Source of the DNA: Chryseobacterium sp. UBA6632
GTDB lineage: Bacteria > Bacteroidota > Bacteroidia > Flavobacteriales > Weeksellaceae
DNA length: 5,150 nt
NCBI GenBank assembly: GCA_002455915.1
Contig: DKLU01000258.1
Span: 1-5,150 of the forward strand
Reading direction: 5' to 3'
The notes beneath the pieces were generated by a model. It worked only from the letters and a program-made list of their open reading frames with translations, had not been told where the DNA came from and ran no database searches. This document shows, in pieces, positions 1 to 5,150 of this stretch (positions are counted from its first letter, which is position 1; each line of letters begins with the position of its first letter). The position numbers were made by a program, and so were the translations under genes.

Positions 1-458
1 TCTTCAAATAATTTCCTGTCACCGTTTACAAAAACCTGCAAACACATTAATCCAACTACTTCAGCAGAACCCAGAATATATTTTTCATATAATTCTGAGT
101 TGTATTCTATCTTTTCGAGATCCATTTCCATACTGCTTAAAAATTGATCAATTAGTGAATGATCAATATTAAAGCGTTTAACCGTTTCTTGGAAAGACTG
201 CATGATGGGATTAAGAGATATGCCTTCATTAAGAGCGCAGTAAGTATCCTCTTTAAATTTTAATAGCAATTTAGTCTTATCATATTCATGAAAACTGTCG
301 ACAATTTCATCAGCCAGCCTTACATATCCGTATATTGCATAAATCGGATTTCGTAATGATTTGGATAATGCCATTATACCTAATGAGAAACTTGTGCTAT
401 ATTGCCTTGTTGTTTCTTTACTTACCTTATAAGAAAGATTGTCAAATATTTTTTTCAT
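1..458 (-). CDS. crtB: Phytoene synthase, N-terminal part (cut by left window edge)
   Basis: This enzyme condenses two geranylgeranyl diphosphates to phytoene, the first committed step of carotenoid synthesis. I translated the minus strand from the ATG at 458. The frame stays open for 152 codons to the window edge, so about half of a typical ~280-300 residue protein is present. Family features visible are a YSTSF segment near residues 20-24, the first aspartate-rich substrate-Mg2+ motif DEIVD at about 50-54 (preceded by RLA), the MEMDLEKIEY stretch, and the helix YILGSAEVVGLM that resembles the conserved GxxVGxM region. The second aspartate-rich motif should lie beyond the edge. It starts 6 nt after the crtI stop, so it is almost certainly in the same operon and probably translationally coupled. 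Squalene or dehydrosqualene synthases share the fold, but the crtI neighbour makes phytoene synthase the best call. Confidence 0.93.
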   Translation of the reverse strand, partial: MKKIFDNLSYKVSKETTRQYSTSFSLGIMALSKSLRNPIYAIYGYVRLADEIVDSFHEYDKTKLLLKFKEDTYCALNEGISLNPIMQSFQETVKRFNIDHSLIDQFLSSMEMDLEKIEYNSELYEKYILGSAEVVGLMCLQVFVNGDRKLFE

Positions 459-464
459 TGTCAA

Positions 465-1934
465 TTATTTTAATGTGGCTTCCAAAGCAGCTATCTTCCC
501 TGAGATAAGAGCGGGAGGAACTCCTGGTCCGGGAACTGTAAGCTGACCTGTATAGAATAAATTGTTAATCTTCTTGTTTTTTAAAGAGGGTTTTAATACC
601 GCAGTTTGTTTCAATGTATTGGCAAGTCCGTAAGCATTACCTTTATAAGCATTATAGTCATCTTGAAAATCATTAACACAATAACTCCTTTTATACTCTA
701 TAAAACTCTTTAGATTGTTAGTATGCGTATGTTTTTCCAATCGTGAGATCATTTCTTCAAAATATTTTTCCCGCATTGCTTCAGAATCCTGTAACCCTGG
801 AGCTAATGGCATTAATAAAAATAAATTCTCAGCACCTTGCGGAGCTACAGAATCATCTGTCTTGGAAGGACAACATGCATAAAATAAAGGAGCTGTAGGC
901 CATTTTTTGCTGGTGTATATTTCTTCCGTATGAAGGTCAAGATCATGTTCAAAAAATAATGTATGGTGCTTTAGATTAGGAATTTTTCTGTTAAAACCTA
1001 GATAATAGATAAGGCACGACGGTGCAAATACTCTTTTCTCCCAGTAAGATTCATCATAATTTCTGAATTTTTTTTCTAAAAGCTGAGATTCTGTATGGTG
1101 ATAATCAGCGGAAGAAATAACAGTATCAAAATCTAAAAACTGATTATTAACCTCTAATGTTGAGACCTTGCCCTCAACAATATTAATTTTATTAACCGAT
1201 GCATTACAATGAATTGTGGCTCCCTTTTCCTGAGCAATTGTTCTTAAGGCTTCTATTATTTTAGAAAAACCTCCCATGGGATACCATGTTCCTAATTTAT
1301 ATCCTCCGTAATTCATTAAACTATAAAGTGCGGGAATATCTTTGGGTGCCGCTCCTAAAAATATCACGGGAAATTCCATAAGCATAATTAACCTAGGATC
1401 ACTAAAATACTTTCTTACAAAACTCTTAAAATCAGTCAGCAAATCAAGTTTCAAAGCACTTTTAGCAATGGTAAAACTAAAAAATTCAAACCATGAATGG
1501 CAGGGTTTGTTAACAAAATTTTTCATTCCTATCTCATACTTGTAACGGGCATCTTTCATAAAAAGATCCAATTGCTCCCCTCCCCCTTTTTCAATTTCTT
1601 CAAAAAGGATTTTCATATCGTCATATTCATGAGGAATATTCATGACTGAGTCTGAAAAAACCATTTCAAACTGAGGATTCAATGACACTAATTCATAAAA
1701 ATCAGAACTTTTATACCCAAAGTCAGAAAAAAAAGATTCTATAATATCCGGCATCCAGTACCAACTTGGTCCCATATCAAACGTATAACCATTATCAGTC
1801 TTGAAGTGTCTTGCCCTGCCTCCAATTTCAGAATTTTTCTCAAATACGTGTACATCATGTCCTTGTTTAGCAGCATAAGCCGCTGCAGAAAGACCTGAGA
1901 AACCCGAACCTATCACTGCAATTTTCTTTTTCAT
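465..1934 (-). CDS. crtI: Phytoene desaturase (CrtI-type FAD-dependent carotenoid desaturase)
   Basis: CrtI-type enzymes are FAD-dependent, membrane-associated desaturases that convert phytoene stepwise to lycopene. The 489-residue length is normal for the family. The N-terminus carries the Rossmann dinucleotide-binding motif GSGFSGL at residues 9-15, the ribose-binding acidic residue at the end of strand 2 (E32 in VFEK), and the GGRAR motif at 38-42. The C-terminus has the bacterial CrtI signature YTGQLTVPGPGVPPALISG at 461-479, which closes the FAD site. The ATG at 1934 lies directly before the Rossmann strand MKKKIAVIGSG, which fixes the start. The ATG follows the stop of the upstream regulator gene by a single base, so translation is probably coupled. 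The crtB start is 6 nt downstream. The number of desaturation steps and the final pigment cannot be read from the sequence. Diapophytoene desaturase (CrtN) is a less likely alternative. Confidence 0.95.
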   Translation of the reverse strand: MKKKIAVIGSGFSGLSAAAYAAKQGHDVHVFEKNSEIGGRARHFKTDNGYTFDMGPSWYWMPDIIESFFSDFGYKSSDFYELVSLNPQFEMVFSDSVMNIPHEYDDMKILFEEIEKGGGEQLDLFMKDARYKYEIGMKNFVNKPCHSWFEFFSFTIAKSALKLDLLTDFKSFVRKYFSDPRLIMLMEFPVIFLGAAPKDIPALYSLMNYGGYKLGTWYPMGGFSKIIEALRTIAQEKGATIHCNASVNKINIVEGKVSTLEVNNQFLDFDTVISSADYHHTESQLLEKKFRNYDESYWEKRVFAPSCLIYYLGFNRKIPNLKHHTLFFEHDLDLHTEEIYTSKKWPTAPLFYACCPSKTDDSVAPQGAENLFLLMPLAPGLQDSEAMREKYFEEMISRLEKHTHTNNLKSFIEYKRSYCVNDFQDDYNAYKGNAYGLANTLKQTAVLKPSLKNKKINNLFYTGQLTVPGPGVPPALISGKIAALEATLK

Positions 1935-1935
1935 C

Positions 1936-2607
1936 CTAATTAGTTATAAATTGATATTCTCTACTAACAACATCAATGAGTTCATTACTGTTAATATGTC
2001 TTGAATATATGGGATAATGGAAGCGATCCAACTTGTTAAGAATATATATTAAATTCATCTTTTCTTCATATGTAAGATCACCAGCAACAATGTGAGTTGC
2101 CTCCCGGATTTTCTTCATATGAAATTCCAATGCACTCAAACCCTTTTCAGTAATCGAAACAATTTTATTTCTTCTATCGTCTTGAGAATCTGTAATGGTG
2201 ATCCACGAATTTTTTAACAAACGAGAAATGATAACAGTACCCGCCGATTTGGTATGAATATTTTTTGTAATAAGATCCATTTTCGTCATTGAACCAAAAG
2301 ACTTAAGATTAATTAAATAAATAAAATCATCCTGAGTCGTAAAATCTGAATTTGTTATTGCTGATTTAGAATAGGTTTTAGCATATTTATTAAGATGAAC
2401 AATTAAAGTACTGATTGCACTTTCTGGACTTCTTCCATTCTCCTTCCCTTCCCAGTAAGGTTCCTCAACTTCTCTTTTCTCTGATTTCCAACTTTCGTAA
2501 ATCCACTTTTTGAAACCATCGCTATCAGCTGAATACTTTTTGAATTCATTTTCATTTTCAAACTGTTCCAAAAGTCCTATAATCTCTTTTATTATGGAGT
2601 AATTCAT
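1936..2607 (-). CDS. MarR-family winged-helix transcriptional regulator at the head of the crt operon
   Basis: Probable DNA-binding regulator of the carotenoid genes. The 223-residue product has a MarR-type winged helix-turn-helix. A helical stretch covers roughly residues 92-133 (TQDDFIYLINL, then SMTKMDLITKN and SAGTVIISRLLKNSWI as the recognition region). It is followed by the diagnostic wing DDRRNKIVSITEKG at 143-156, and C-terminal helices for dimerisation follow. It is longer than the usual ~140-160 residue MarR protein because of an N-terminal segment of about 60 residues rich in charged and aromatic residues, plus a C-terminal tail of about 25 residues. There are no cysteines, so an OhrR-like thiol redox switch is excluded and a small-molecule ligand is more likely. 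It is first in the operon, with 1 nt to crtI. The inverted repeat at 2650-2671 is a candidate autoregulatory operator. Whether it represses or activates is unknown. Confidence 0.9.
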   Translation of the reverse strand: MNYSIIKEIIGLLEQFENENEFKKYSADSDGFKKWIYESWKSEKREVEEPYWEGKENGRSPESAISTLIVHLNKYAKTYSKSAITNSDFTTQDDFIYLINLKSFGSMTKMDLITKNIHTKSAGTVIISRLLKNSWITITDSQDDRRNKIVSITEKGLSALEFHMKKIREATHIVAGDLTYEEKMNLIYILNKLDRFHYPIYSRHINSNELIDVVSREYQFITN

Positions 2608-2649
2608 AATACAAATATTTGATATAATATTAAACTAAGTATGAAATAA

Positions 2650-2671
2650 ATTAGTTCATTTTAAAACTAAT
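2650..2671. promoter_or_regulatory. Inverted repeat, candidate MarR operator
   Basis: A perfect 7-bp inverted repeat, ATTAGTT (2650-2656) and AACTAAT (2665-2671), is separated by 8 bp. This 22-bp dyad is the size expected for a dimeric winged-helix regulator. It overlaps the -7 element and likely start of the marR promoter, so binding there would block RNA polymerase. A further half-site CACTAAT begins at 2676, 11 bp (one helical turn) from the AACTAAT arm, and a near match AACTAAG lies at 2633-2639. Operator function is inferred from position and symmetry only. Confidence 0.4.
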
Positions 2672-2699
2672 ATTACACTAATCCATTTATCATGCCAAA
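2668..2699 (-). promoter_or_regulatory. Putative promoter of the marR-crtI-crtB operon
   Basis: On the minus strand a TTTG (2699-2696) is followed after 20 nt by TAATATTA (2675-2668), an imperfect match to the Bacteroidota -7 element TAnnTTTG at the expected distance. Transcription would start near 2661-2663, giving a leader of about 55 nt before the marR ATG. The -33 box is exact but the -7 box matches only partly, as would suit a regulated promoter. The surrounding DNA is very AT-rich, so a chance match is possible. Confidence 0.4.
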
Positions 2700-2771
2700 G
2701 AAAAAAAATAATTAAAATCTATTTTTTAACGAAAACAGGCACATTTATTGTAAATTTCATAATACACTAAT
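2674..2771. repeat. Two direct copies of TACACTAAT in the divergent intergenic region
   Basis: The 9-base word TACACTAAT occurs at 2674-2682, next to the marR -7 element, and again at 2763-2771, about where transcription of the DUF2383 gene would begin. Both contain the ACTAAT half-site of the inverted repeat at 2650-2671. The two copies are 89 bp apart and in the same orientation. They may be binding sites for the marR product on both sides of the divergent region. Confidence 0.4.
2725..2758 (+). promoter_or_regulatory. Putative promoter of the DUF2383 gene
   Basis: TAAATTTC at 2751-2758 matches the Bacteroidota -7 box TAnnTTTG at five of six fixed positions. The best -33 candidate is a poor TTTA at 2725-2728, 22 nt upstream. 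Transcription would begin near 2765, leaving a leader of about 20 nt. The TACACTAAT copy at 2763-2771 would lie over the start site. The weak -33 box keeps this call tentative. Confidence 0.3.
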
Positions 2772-2783
2772 TAAAATTTTAAT

Positions 2784-3233
2784 ATGAATAACGAAAAAAC
2801 AGTTTCGGTATTGAATGATTTACTGAACATTACAAACGACAGAATTGCAGGATTTTCAAAAGTAGAAGAAAAAGTTTGGGACACCCATTCGGGATTAAGA
2901 AGTGATTATGATAATATGGTATCTGAATCTCAAACAATGAAAAACGAGCTTGTAGGTCTTATCAATGAGAGAGGTGGACAGGCAGATAATACGACAAGTA
3001 CTGCGGGTGCTTTTCATAGAGCTTGGATCGATGTAAAAAATGCAATGGCAATGGACAAAGATGAATCTACTTTGGAAAATGTTGCATATGGAGAAAGTGC
3101 CGCAATAAAAGCTTATCAAGATGCTTTAGATAGTGGCGATCTTTGCCCTGAAAGTTCACGAGTTGTGAGAGATCAACTTCATCATTTGAAATCTTCTTAT
3201 GCTAAATTTGAATATTTGGAAGACAAAAAATAA
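2784..3233 (+). CDS. DUF2383 / PA2169-type four-helix-bundle (ferritin-like) protein
   Basis: The 149-residue product is predicted to be soluble and almost wholly helical, matching the DUF2383 (PA2169-type) ferritin-like four-helix-bundle family in length and pattern. Helix 1 starts at about residue 4 (TVSVLNDLLNITNDRIAGF). Helix 2 is at about 38-63. The characteristic GAFHRAWIDVKNAM block lies near 75-88, and helices 3-4 carry NVAYGESAAIKAYQDAL (about 99-115) and a final amphipathic segment from about 123. There is no signal peptide or membrane segment. The family's biochemical role is not established. Stress-related or metal-related roles are suggested only by the fold, and I see no full set of ferritin di-iron EXXH motifs. 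The start is the ATG at 2784, behind an AT-rich leader without Shine-Dalgarno. It ends in tandem TAA codons and is followed 30 nt later by a terminator, so it is monocistronic. It is divergent from the crt operon. Confidence 0.88.
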   Translation: MNNEKTVSVLNDLLNITNDRIAGFSKVEEKVWDTHSGLRSDYDNMVSESQTMKNELVGLINERGGQADNTTSTAGAFHRAWIDVKNAMAMDKDESTLENVAYGESAAIKAYQDALDSGDLCPESSRVVRDQLHHLKSSYAKFEYLEDKK

Positions 3234-3263
3234 TAAAATCACTTTAAACAATATATTAATATT

Positions 3264-3284
3264 AGAGAGCAAAAGCTCTCTTTT
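3264..3284 (+). terminator. Intrinsic terminator of the DUF2383 gene
   Basis: A perfect 7-bp stem, AGAGAGC (3264-3270) with GCTCTCT (3275-3281), closes an AAAA loop and runs directly into a T-rich tail (TTTTATATTT). It begins 30 nt after the DUF2383 stop codon and faces the right way. The reverse strand lacks an equivalent T tract, so it is probably one-directional. Confidence 0.85.
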
Positions 3285-3307
3285 ATATTTTACACCTTTA
3301 AGTAGAA

Positions 3308-3338
3308 TTTGAATTATTATATAGATTTTTTAGATTTG
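3308..3338 (+). promoter_or_regulatory. Consensus Bacteroidota promoter with no gene behind it
   Basis: TTTG at 3308-3311 is followed after exactly 19 nt by TAGATTTG at 3331-3338. Both boxes match the Bacteroidota housekeeping consensus (TTTG, about 19-21 nt, TAnnTTTG) at every fixed position. A second perfect -7 box, TAATTTTG, lies at 3362-3369, with the TTTG of the first -7 box 23 nt upstream as a stretched -33. The promoter begins 24 nt past the terminator of the DUF2383 gene, so it would start an independent transcript near 3345. No plus-strand ORF of convincing size follows. Confidence 0.55.
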
Positions 3339-3464
3339 AAAGTTTCATAGTTATAGTTTTATAATTTTGCTGATAAGCATAGGGTTATAACATACAATAT
3401 TTAGTACTGTAGTAATAGTTTAAAAAAAATATGATTAATCAGCGTATGTCTCTTGGTTTCTACG

Positions 3465-3609
3465 TATCAACTTGATAGATGAAGGCTAGAGTTAGCAAAT
3501 GGCTTAGTGAGTTTATAAATTAGAGAATTAACAAATTATATTGATAACCTCGTGCGAGTTAAGTGAAAACATACAATTTATCAAATAAAACATTTTGTAA
3601 TTTTATCAA
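3465..3609. repeat. Cluster of five TTGATA/TATCAA words with stem-loops
   Basis: TATCAA occurs at 3465-3470, 3579-3584 and 3604-3609, and its complement TTGATA at 3472-3477 and 3541-3546. The first pair forms a palindrome with a 1-nt centre. The next pair extends to a 7-bp stem, TTGATAA (3541-3547) with TTATCAA (3578-3584), enclosing an inner CTC-GTGC-GAG hairpin (3549-3558). This could be structured RNA or binding sites for a protein. The words are AT-rich, so part of the cluster may be chance. Confidence 0.3.
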
Positions 3610-3647
3610 AAAAGTATCTATAACAATAAATCAAGAATCAATCACGC

Positions 3648-3673
3648 CGAATAAATTAAATTCGTAGTTTTTT
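3648..3673 (+). terminator. Weak hairpin followed by a T run
   Basis: A 5-bp stem, CGAAT (3648-3652) with ATTCG (3660-3664), has a 7-nt loop and is followed by TAG and six T residues. It could end a transcript from the promoter at 3308-3338, but the stem is short and AT-rich, so it would be a poor terminator. Confidence 0.2.
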
Positions 3674-3756
3674 ATGGTTGCTAAGATGGTTAATTACTTA
3701 TGTATGTGTTTATTCTCACAGCTATAAATCGGTAAAATTATGAAAACTCTAGAAAC

Positions 3757-3785
3757 AACAAATCCTCATAAAATGAGGATTTGTT
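3757..3785. terminator. Strong hairpin, probable (possibly bidirectional) terminator
   Basis: A perfect 13-bp inverted repeat, AACAAATCCTCAT (3757-3769) and ATGAGGATTTGTT (3773-3785), has a 3-nt AAA centre. It is the strongest hairpin in the window. The 3' arm is T-rich read on either strand. On the minus strand it continues into GTTTCT, a better U tract than the AATGA that follows on the plus strand. It may therefore stop minus-strand transcription coming from the right as well as plus-strand transcription from 3345. Confidence 0.6.
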
Positions 3786-3822
3786 AATGAAAAATATTTG
3801 GTGATTTGATGGTCATTTAAAA

Positions 3823-3848
3823 ATATTCTCAGATTGCTCCGAGAATAT
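3823..3848 (-). terminator. Second hairpin, candidate minus-strand terminator
   Basis: A perfect 8-bp stem, ATATTCTC (3823-3830) with GAGAATAT (3841-3848), encloses a 10-nt loop. Read on the minus strand, the 3' arm runs into TTTAAA, giving five T residues in a row and resembling an intrinsic terminator. It lies 37 nt before the hairpin at 3757-3785 in the minus direction, so the two could act in series on a transcript from the right. Confidence 0.35.
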
Positions 3849-4037
3849 AATCCCTTAGTTATGTCTATTTTTTTAATAGCCGCGTTTAGGTATTCAAAAG
3901 CAGTGCCAAAAACCAAATTATTATTTAATTTATCTATAATTATCACATTCTTTTTTAACTCACATTAACATGATATAATAATTAGAATTCCATTCATTTT
4001 AAATTTAGAAATTACTGTAAATCTAAATCAATAAGAG

Positions 4038-4133
4038 ATGAGTGATAATGTCAATAATAATCCATTTTCTTTTTTCTCAGAACTTTCCAATTTCTTTAAC
4101 ATTTTTTTACTAGTGTTCAATATCCCAACATAA
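4038..4133 (+). CDS. Possible 31-residue small ORF (doubtful)
   Basis: An ATG at 4038 opens a 31-codon frame ending in TAA at 4131. The peptide begins polar (MSDNVNNNP) and ends in a hydrophobic, phenylalanine-rich stretch (FFNIFLLVF, about residues 19-27), as in some small membrane peptides. There is no clear promoter, and the AT-rich DNA favours such F/N/I/L composition by chance. It is recorded only because this region otherwise has no gene. Confidence 0.12.
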   Translation: MSDNVNNNPFSFFSELSNFFNIFLLVFNIPT

Positions 4134-4297
4134 TAGAGACAGTCTATATACTTTCAGTTTTTTACATCAGCTTGTGATGATCTATTTTATCTCATATAAA
4201 AATCCGTCCATATTACATCATAATAAAGGCGCAATAACCTCAAGTCTTTTAGGCAAAAGCTGCTTAAAATTCATTTTGATTAATCTCAAATATTTTC

Positions 4298-5150
4298 TTA
4301 AAAGCCGAGAAGTTTCAGTTTAAACTGTATGGCAAAATTATTTTTAAAAGAGGGTGTATTATAATAGCCAAGACGATAGAAAAATCCGAGATTAAATTGA
4401 GAGGACAGAAAATTATTCCACTCCAGACCGACTTCATTGTATAGATGATTCAGCTTTTCAAATTGAAACTGATGATCCGCTGCGTTTTTCATGTTACCAA
4501 TAATTCCACGGTAGATAAAGTCGAAGCTTGACACATTTTTACCGAAACTTTTAAAATACCACGGTATACGGTGCGTAATATACGTGCCAACAAATTTATC
4601 ACTGAAATATCTACCACCCTCCATCGTGGCAAAACCAAGGTAGGAAGTCAGGTTAAAATTAAAACCTGCTTTACCATTGGCGAGGCCATTCATTGTAAAA
4701 TTCTTCCAAACAGGAGCATCACCGAAAATAATTCCTCCATAAGCTCTGATTCCCGTGACACCGATTTTTGTTTTAAAATTATGAGCAATTAAGGCATCAA
4801 ATCTGCTGAACGTCATGTTCCCATTCATTATTTTAAGACCCTGTTCATAGTTAAAATAAAATTCTGGAAAACTCTGTTCAAACGTATATTTGCCGTTTGG
4901 AGTCATCATATTTTTAGAATTAGGAGAATATTTAAGGGTTATGAAGGCAGAAGTGAAATCGAAGCTATTTCCGAGATTTTTGTAGCTGTAGGCGAACTTT
5001 GATTCTTCGTTCGACTTTTGCGCGGCTACATTTAACGTTAACCCATTTGTTAAATCGTTTTCATAACTCACTTTGAAACTTTCAAATTGATAAAACACAT
5101 TGTTGTTGATGGCAATTCCTGAATTCATAAGTTTCATTCTAAAATTCCAT
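4298..5150 (-). CDS. C-terminal part of a large outer-membrane beta-barrel protein, probably DUF5686 family (cut by right edge)
   Basis: The frame is open from the right edge to a TAA at 4298, giving 284 residues. The methionine at 5137 is internal, since the in-frame codons before it read WNFR with no stop, so the real start is outside the window. The sequence alternates aromatic and polar strands with Gly/Asn turns: ITLKYSPNSK, FPEFYFNYEQGL, FRLGYYN-like closing strands (GFFYRLGYYNTPSF), and a C-terminal strand NNFAIQFKLKLLGF ending in phenylalanine as usual for barrel proteins. This pattern resembles the barrel of DUF5686 proteins, about 800 residues, which carry an N-terminal carboxypeptidase-regulatory-like domain and sit in the Bacteroidota outer membrane with unclear function. 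A TonB-dependent receptor is less likely. It faces the DUF2383 gene across the 1-kb gap, and no terminator lies right after its stop. Confidence 0.75.
   Translation of the reverse strand, partial: WNFRMKLMNSGIAINNNVFYQFESFKVSYENDLTNGLTLNVAAQKSNEESKFAYSYKNLGNSFDFTSAFITLKYSPNSKNMMTPNGKYTFEQSFPEFYFNYEQGLKIMNGNMTFSRFDALIAHNFKTKIGVTGIRAYGGIIFGDAPVWKNFTMNGLANGKAGFNFNLTSYLGFATMEGGRYFSDKFVGTYITHRIPWYFKSFGKNVSSFDFIYRGIIGNMKNAADHQFQFEKLNHLYNEVGLEWNNFLSSQFNLGFFYRLGYYNTPSFKNNFAIQFKLKLLGF

Larger units (their letters stand above)
3345..3785 (+). ncRNA. Candidate untranslated RNA between an orphan promoter and a strong hairpin
   Basis: The interval begins at the predicted start site of the consensus promoter at 3308-3338 and ends at the 13-bp hairpin at 3757-3785. 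It contains no sizeable plus-strand ORF but does contain several potential stem-loops, including a nested one at 3541-3584. A shorter transcript could end at the weak hairpin plus T run at 3648-3673. I recognise no known RNA family. The boundaries are inferred from signals only, and a decayed gene is an equally open explanation. Confidence 0.25.
3285..4297. other. Long region without a convincing protein gene
   Basis: About 1 kb separates the DUF2383 terminator from the stop of the outer-membrane protein gene. It is very AT-rich and broken by stops in all frames. No tRNA, rRNA or CRISPR array was recognised. What can be seen is a consensus promoter (3308-3338), a cluster of TTGATA/TATCAA words with stem-loops (3465-3609), a weak hairpin with a T run (3648-3673), two strong hairpins (3757-3785 and 3823-3848) and a few very short ORFs. 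The stretch about 3440-3560 is visibly richer in G and C than its flanks. The region may hold small RNAs, decayed genes or both. Confidence 0.7.

Noticed and set aside
1342..1545. Plus-strand 67-codon frame
   Set aside because: It lies wholly inside crtI on the opposite strand and shows no family features.
2895..3119. Minus-strand 74-codon frame
   Set aside because: It is an antisense shadow of the well-supported DUF2383 gene and has a cysteine/histidine/phenylalanine-heavy composition typical of non-coding frames.
3440..3560. tRNA or tmRNA-like element in the GC-richer patch
   Set aside because: I looked for acceptor, anticodon and T-loop patterns (GGTTCRA) on both strands and found none.
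3749..3946. Minus-strand 65-codon frame starting with GTG
   Set aside because: It begins with GTG directly after a stop context, matches no family I know, and runs through both strong hairpins (3823-3848 and 3757-3785), with its stop codon just past the second. Terminator-like hairpins inside a coding frame argue against a real gene.
4571..4792. Plus-strand 73-codon frame
   Set aside because: It is antisense to the outer-membrane barrel gene, which has clear beta-strand periodicity, and has no recognisable domain.
5135..5137. ATG at 5137 as the start of the outer-membrane protein gene
   Set aside because: The frame is open upstream to the window edge with barrel-like codons (WNFR), and the visible part is only the C-terminal barrel, so this methionine is internal.

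Overview
The window looks like chromosomal DNA of a member of the Bacteroidota, most likely a Flavobacteriia relative of Chryseobacterium or Elizabethkingia. The DNA is strongly AT-rich. Starts lack a convincing Shine-Dalgarno sequence. Promoter candidates match the TTTG / TAnnTTTG pattern of this phylum rather than TTGACA/TATAAT. The protein families also fit: a MarR-led carotenoid cluster, a DUF2383 ferritin-like protein and a DUF5686-like outer-membrane barrel.

Left part (1-2607, minus strand): a tightly packed operon transcribed right to left in the order marR-family regulator, crtI (phytoene desaturase), crtB (phytoene synthase, cut by the left edge). The gaps are 1 nt (marR-crtI) and 6 nt (crtI-crtB). 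CrtB makes phytoene from geranylgeranyl diphosphate and CrtI desaturates it towards lycopene. Cyclase or hydroxylase genes, if present, would lie beyond the left edge. The first gene probably regulates the operon. An inverted repeat overlapping the putative marR promoter (2650-2671) is a plausible operator.

Middle (2608-3284): a divergent intergenic region, then a plus-strand DUF2383/PA2169-type four-helix-bundle gene (2784-3233) ending in a clear intrinsic terminator. The 9-base word TACACTAAT occurs twice in the divergent region, once beside each gene's putative promoter. This suggests the regulator may control both sides.

Right part: about 1 kb (3285-4297) has no convincing protein gene but is not featureless. 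It holds an 'orphan' promoter with an exact consensus match (3308-3338), a cluster of TTGATA/TATCAA words with local stem-loops (3465-3609), and strong hairpins at 3757-3785 and 3823-3848. The best reading is one or more untranslated RNAs or the remains of decayed genes. The right edge (4298-5150, minus) is the C-terminal part of a large outer-membrane beta-barrel protein, probably of the DUF5686 family, whose start lies outside the window.

The candidates for something undescribed are the unexplained transcription unit starting near 3345 and the possible shared operator linking carotenoid synthesis to the DUF2383 gene. Both are inferences from sequence alone.
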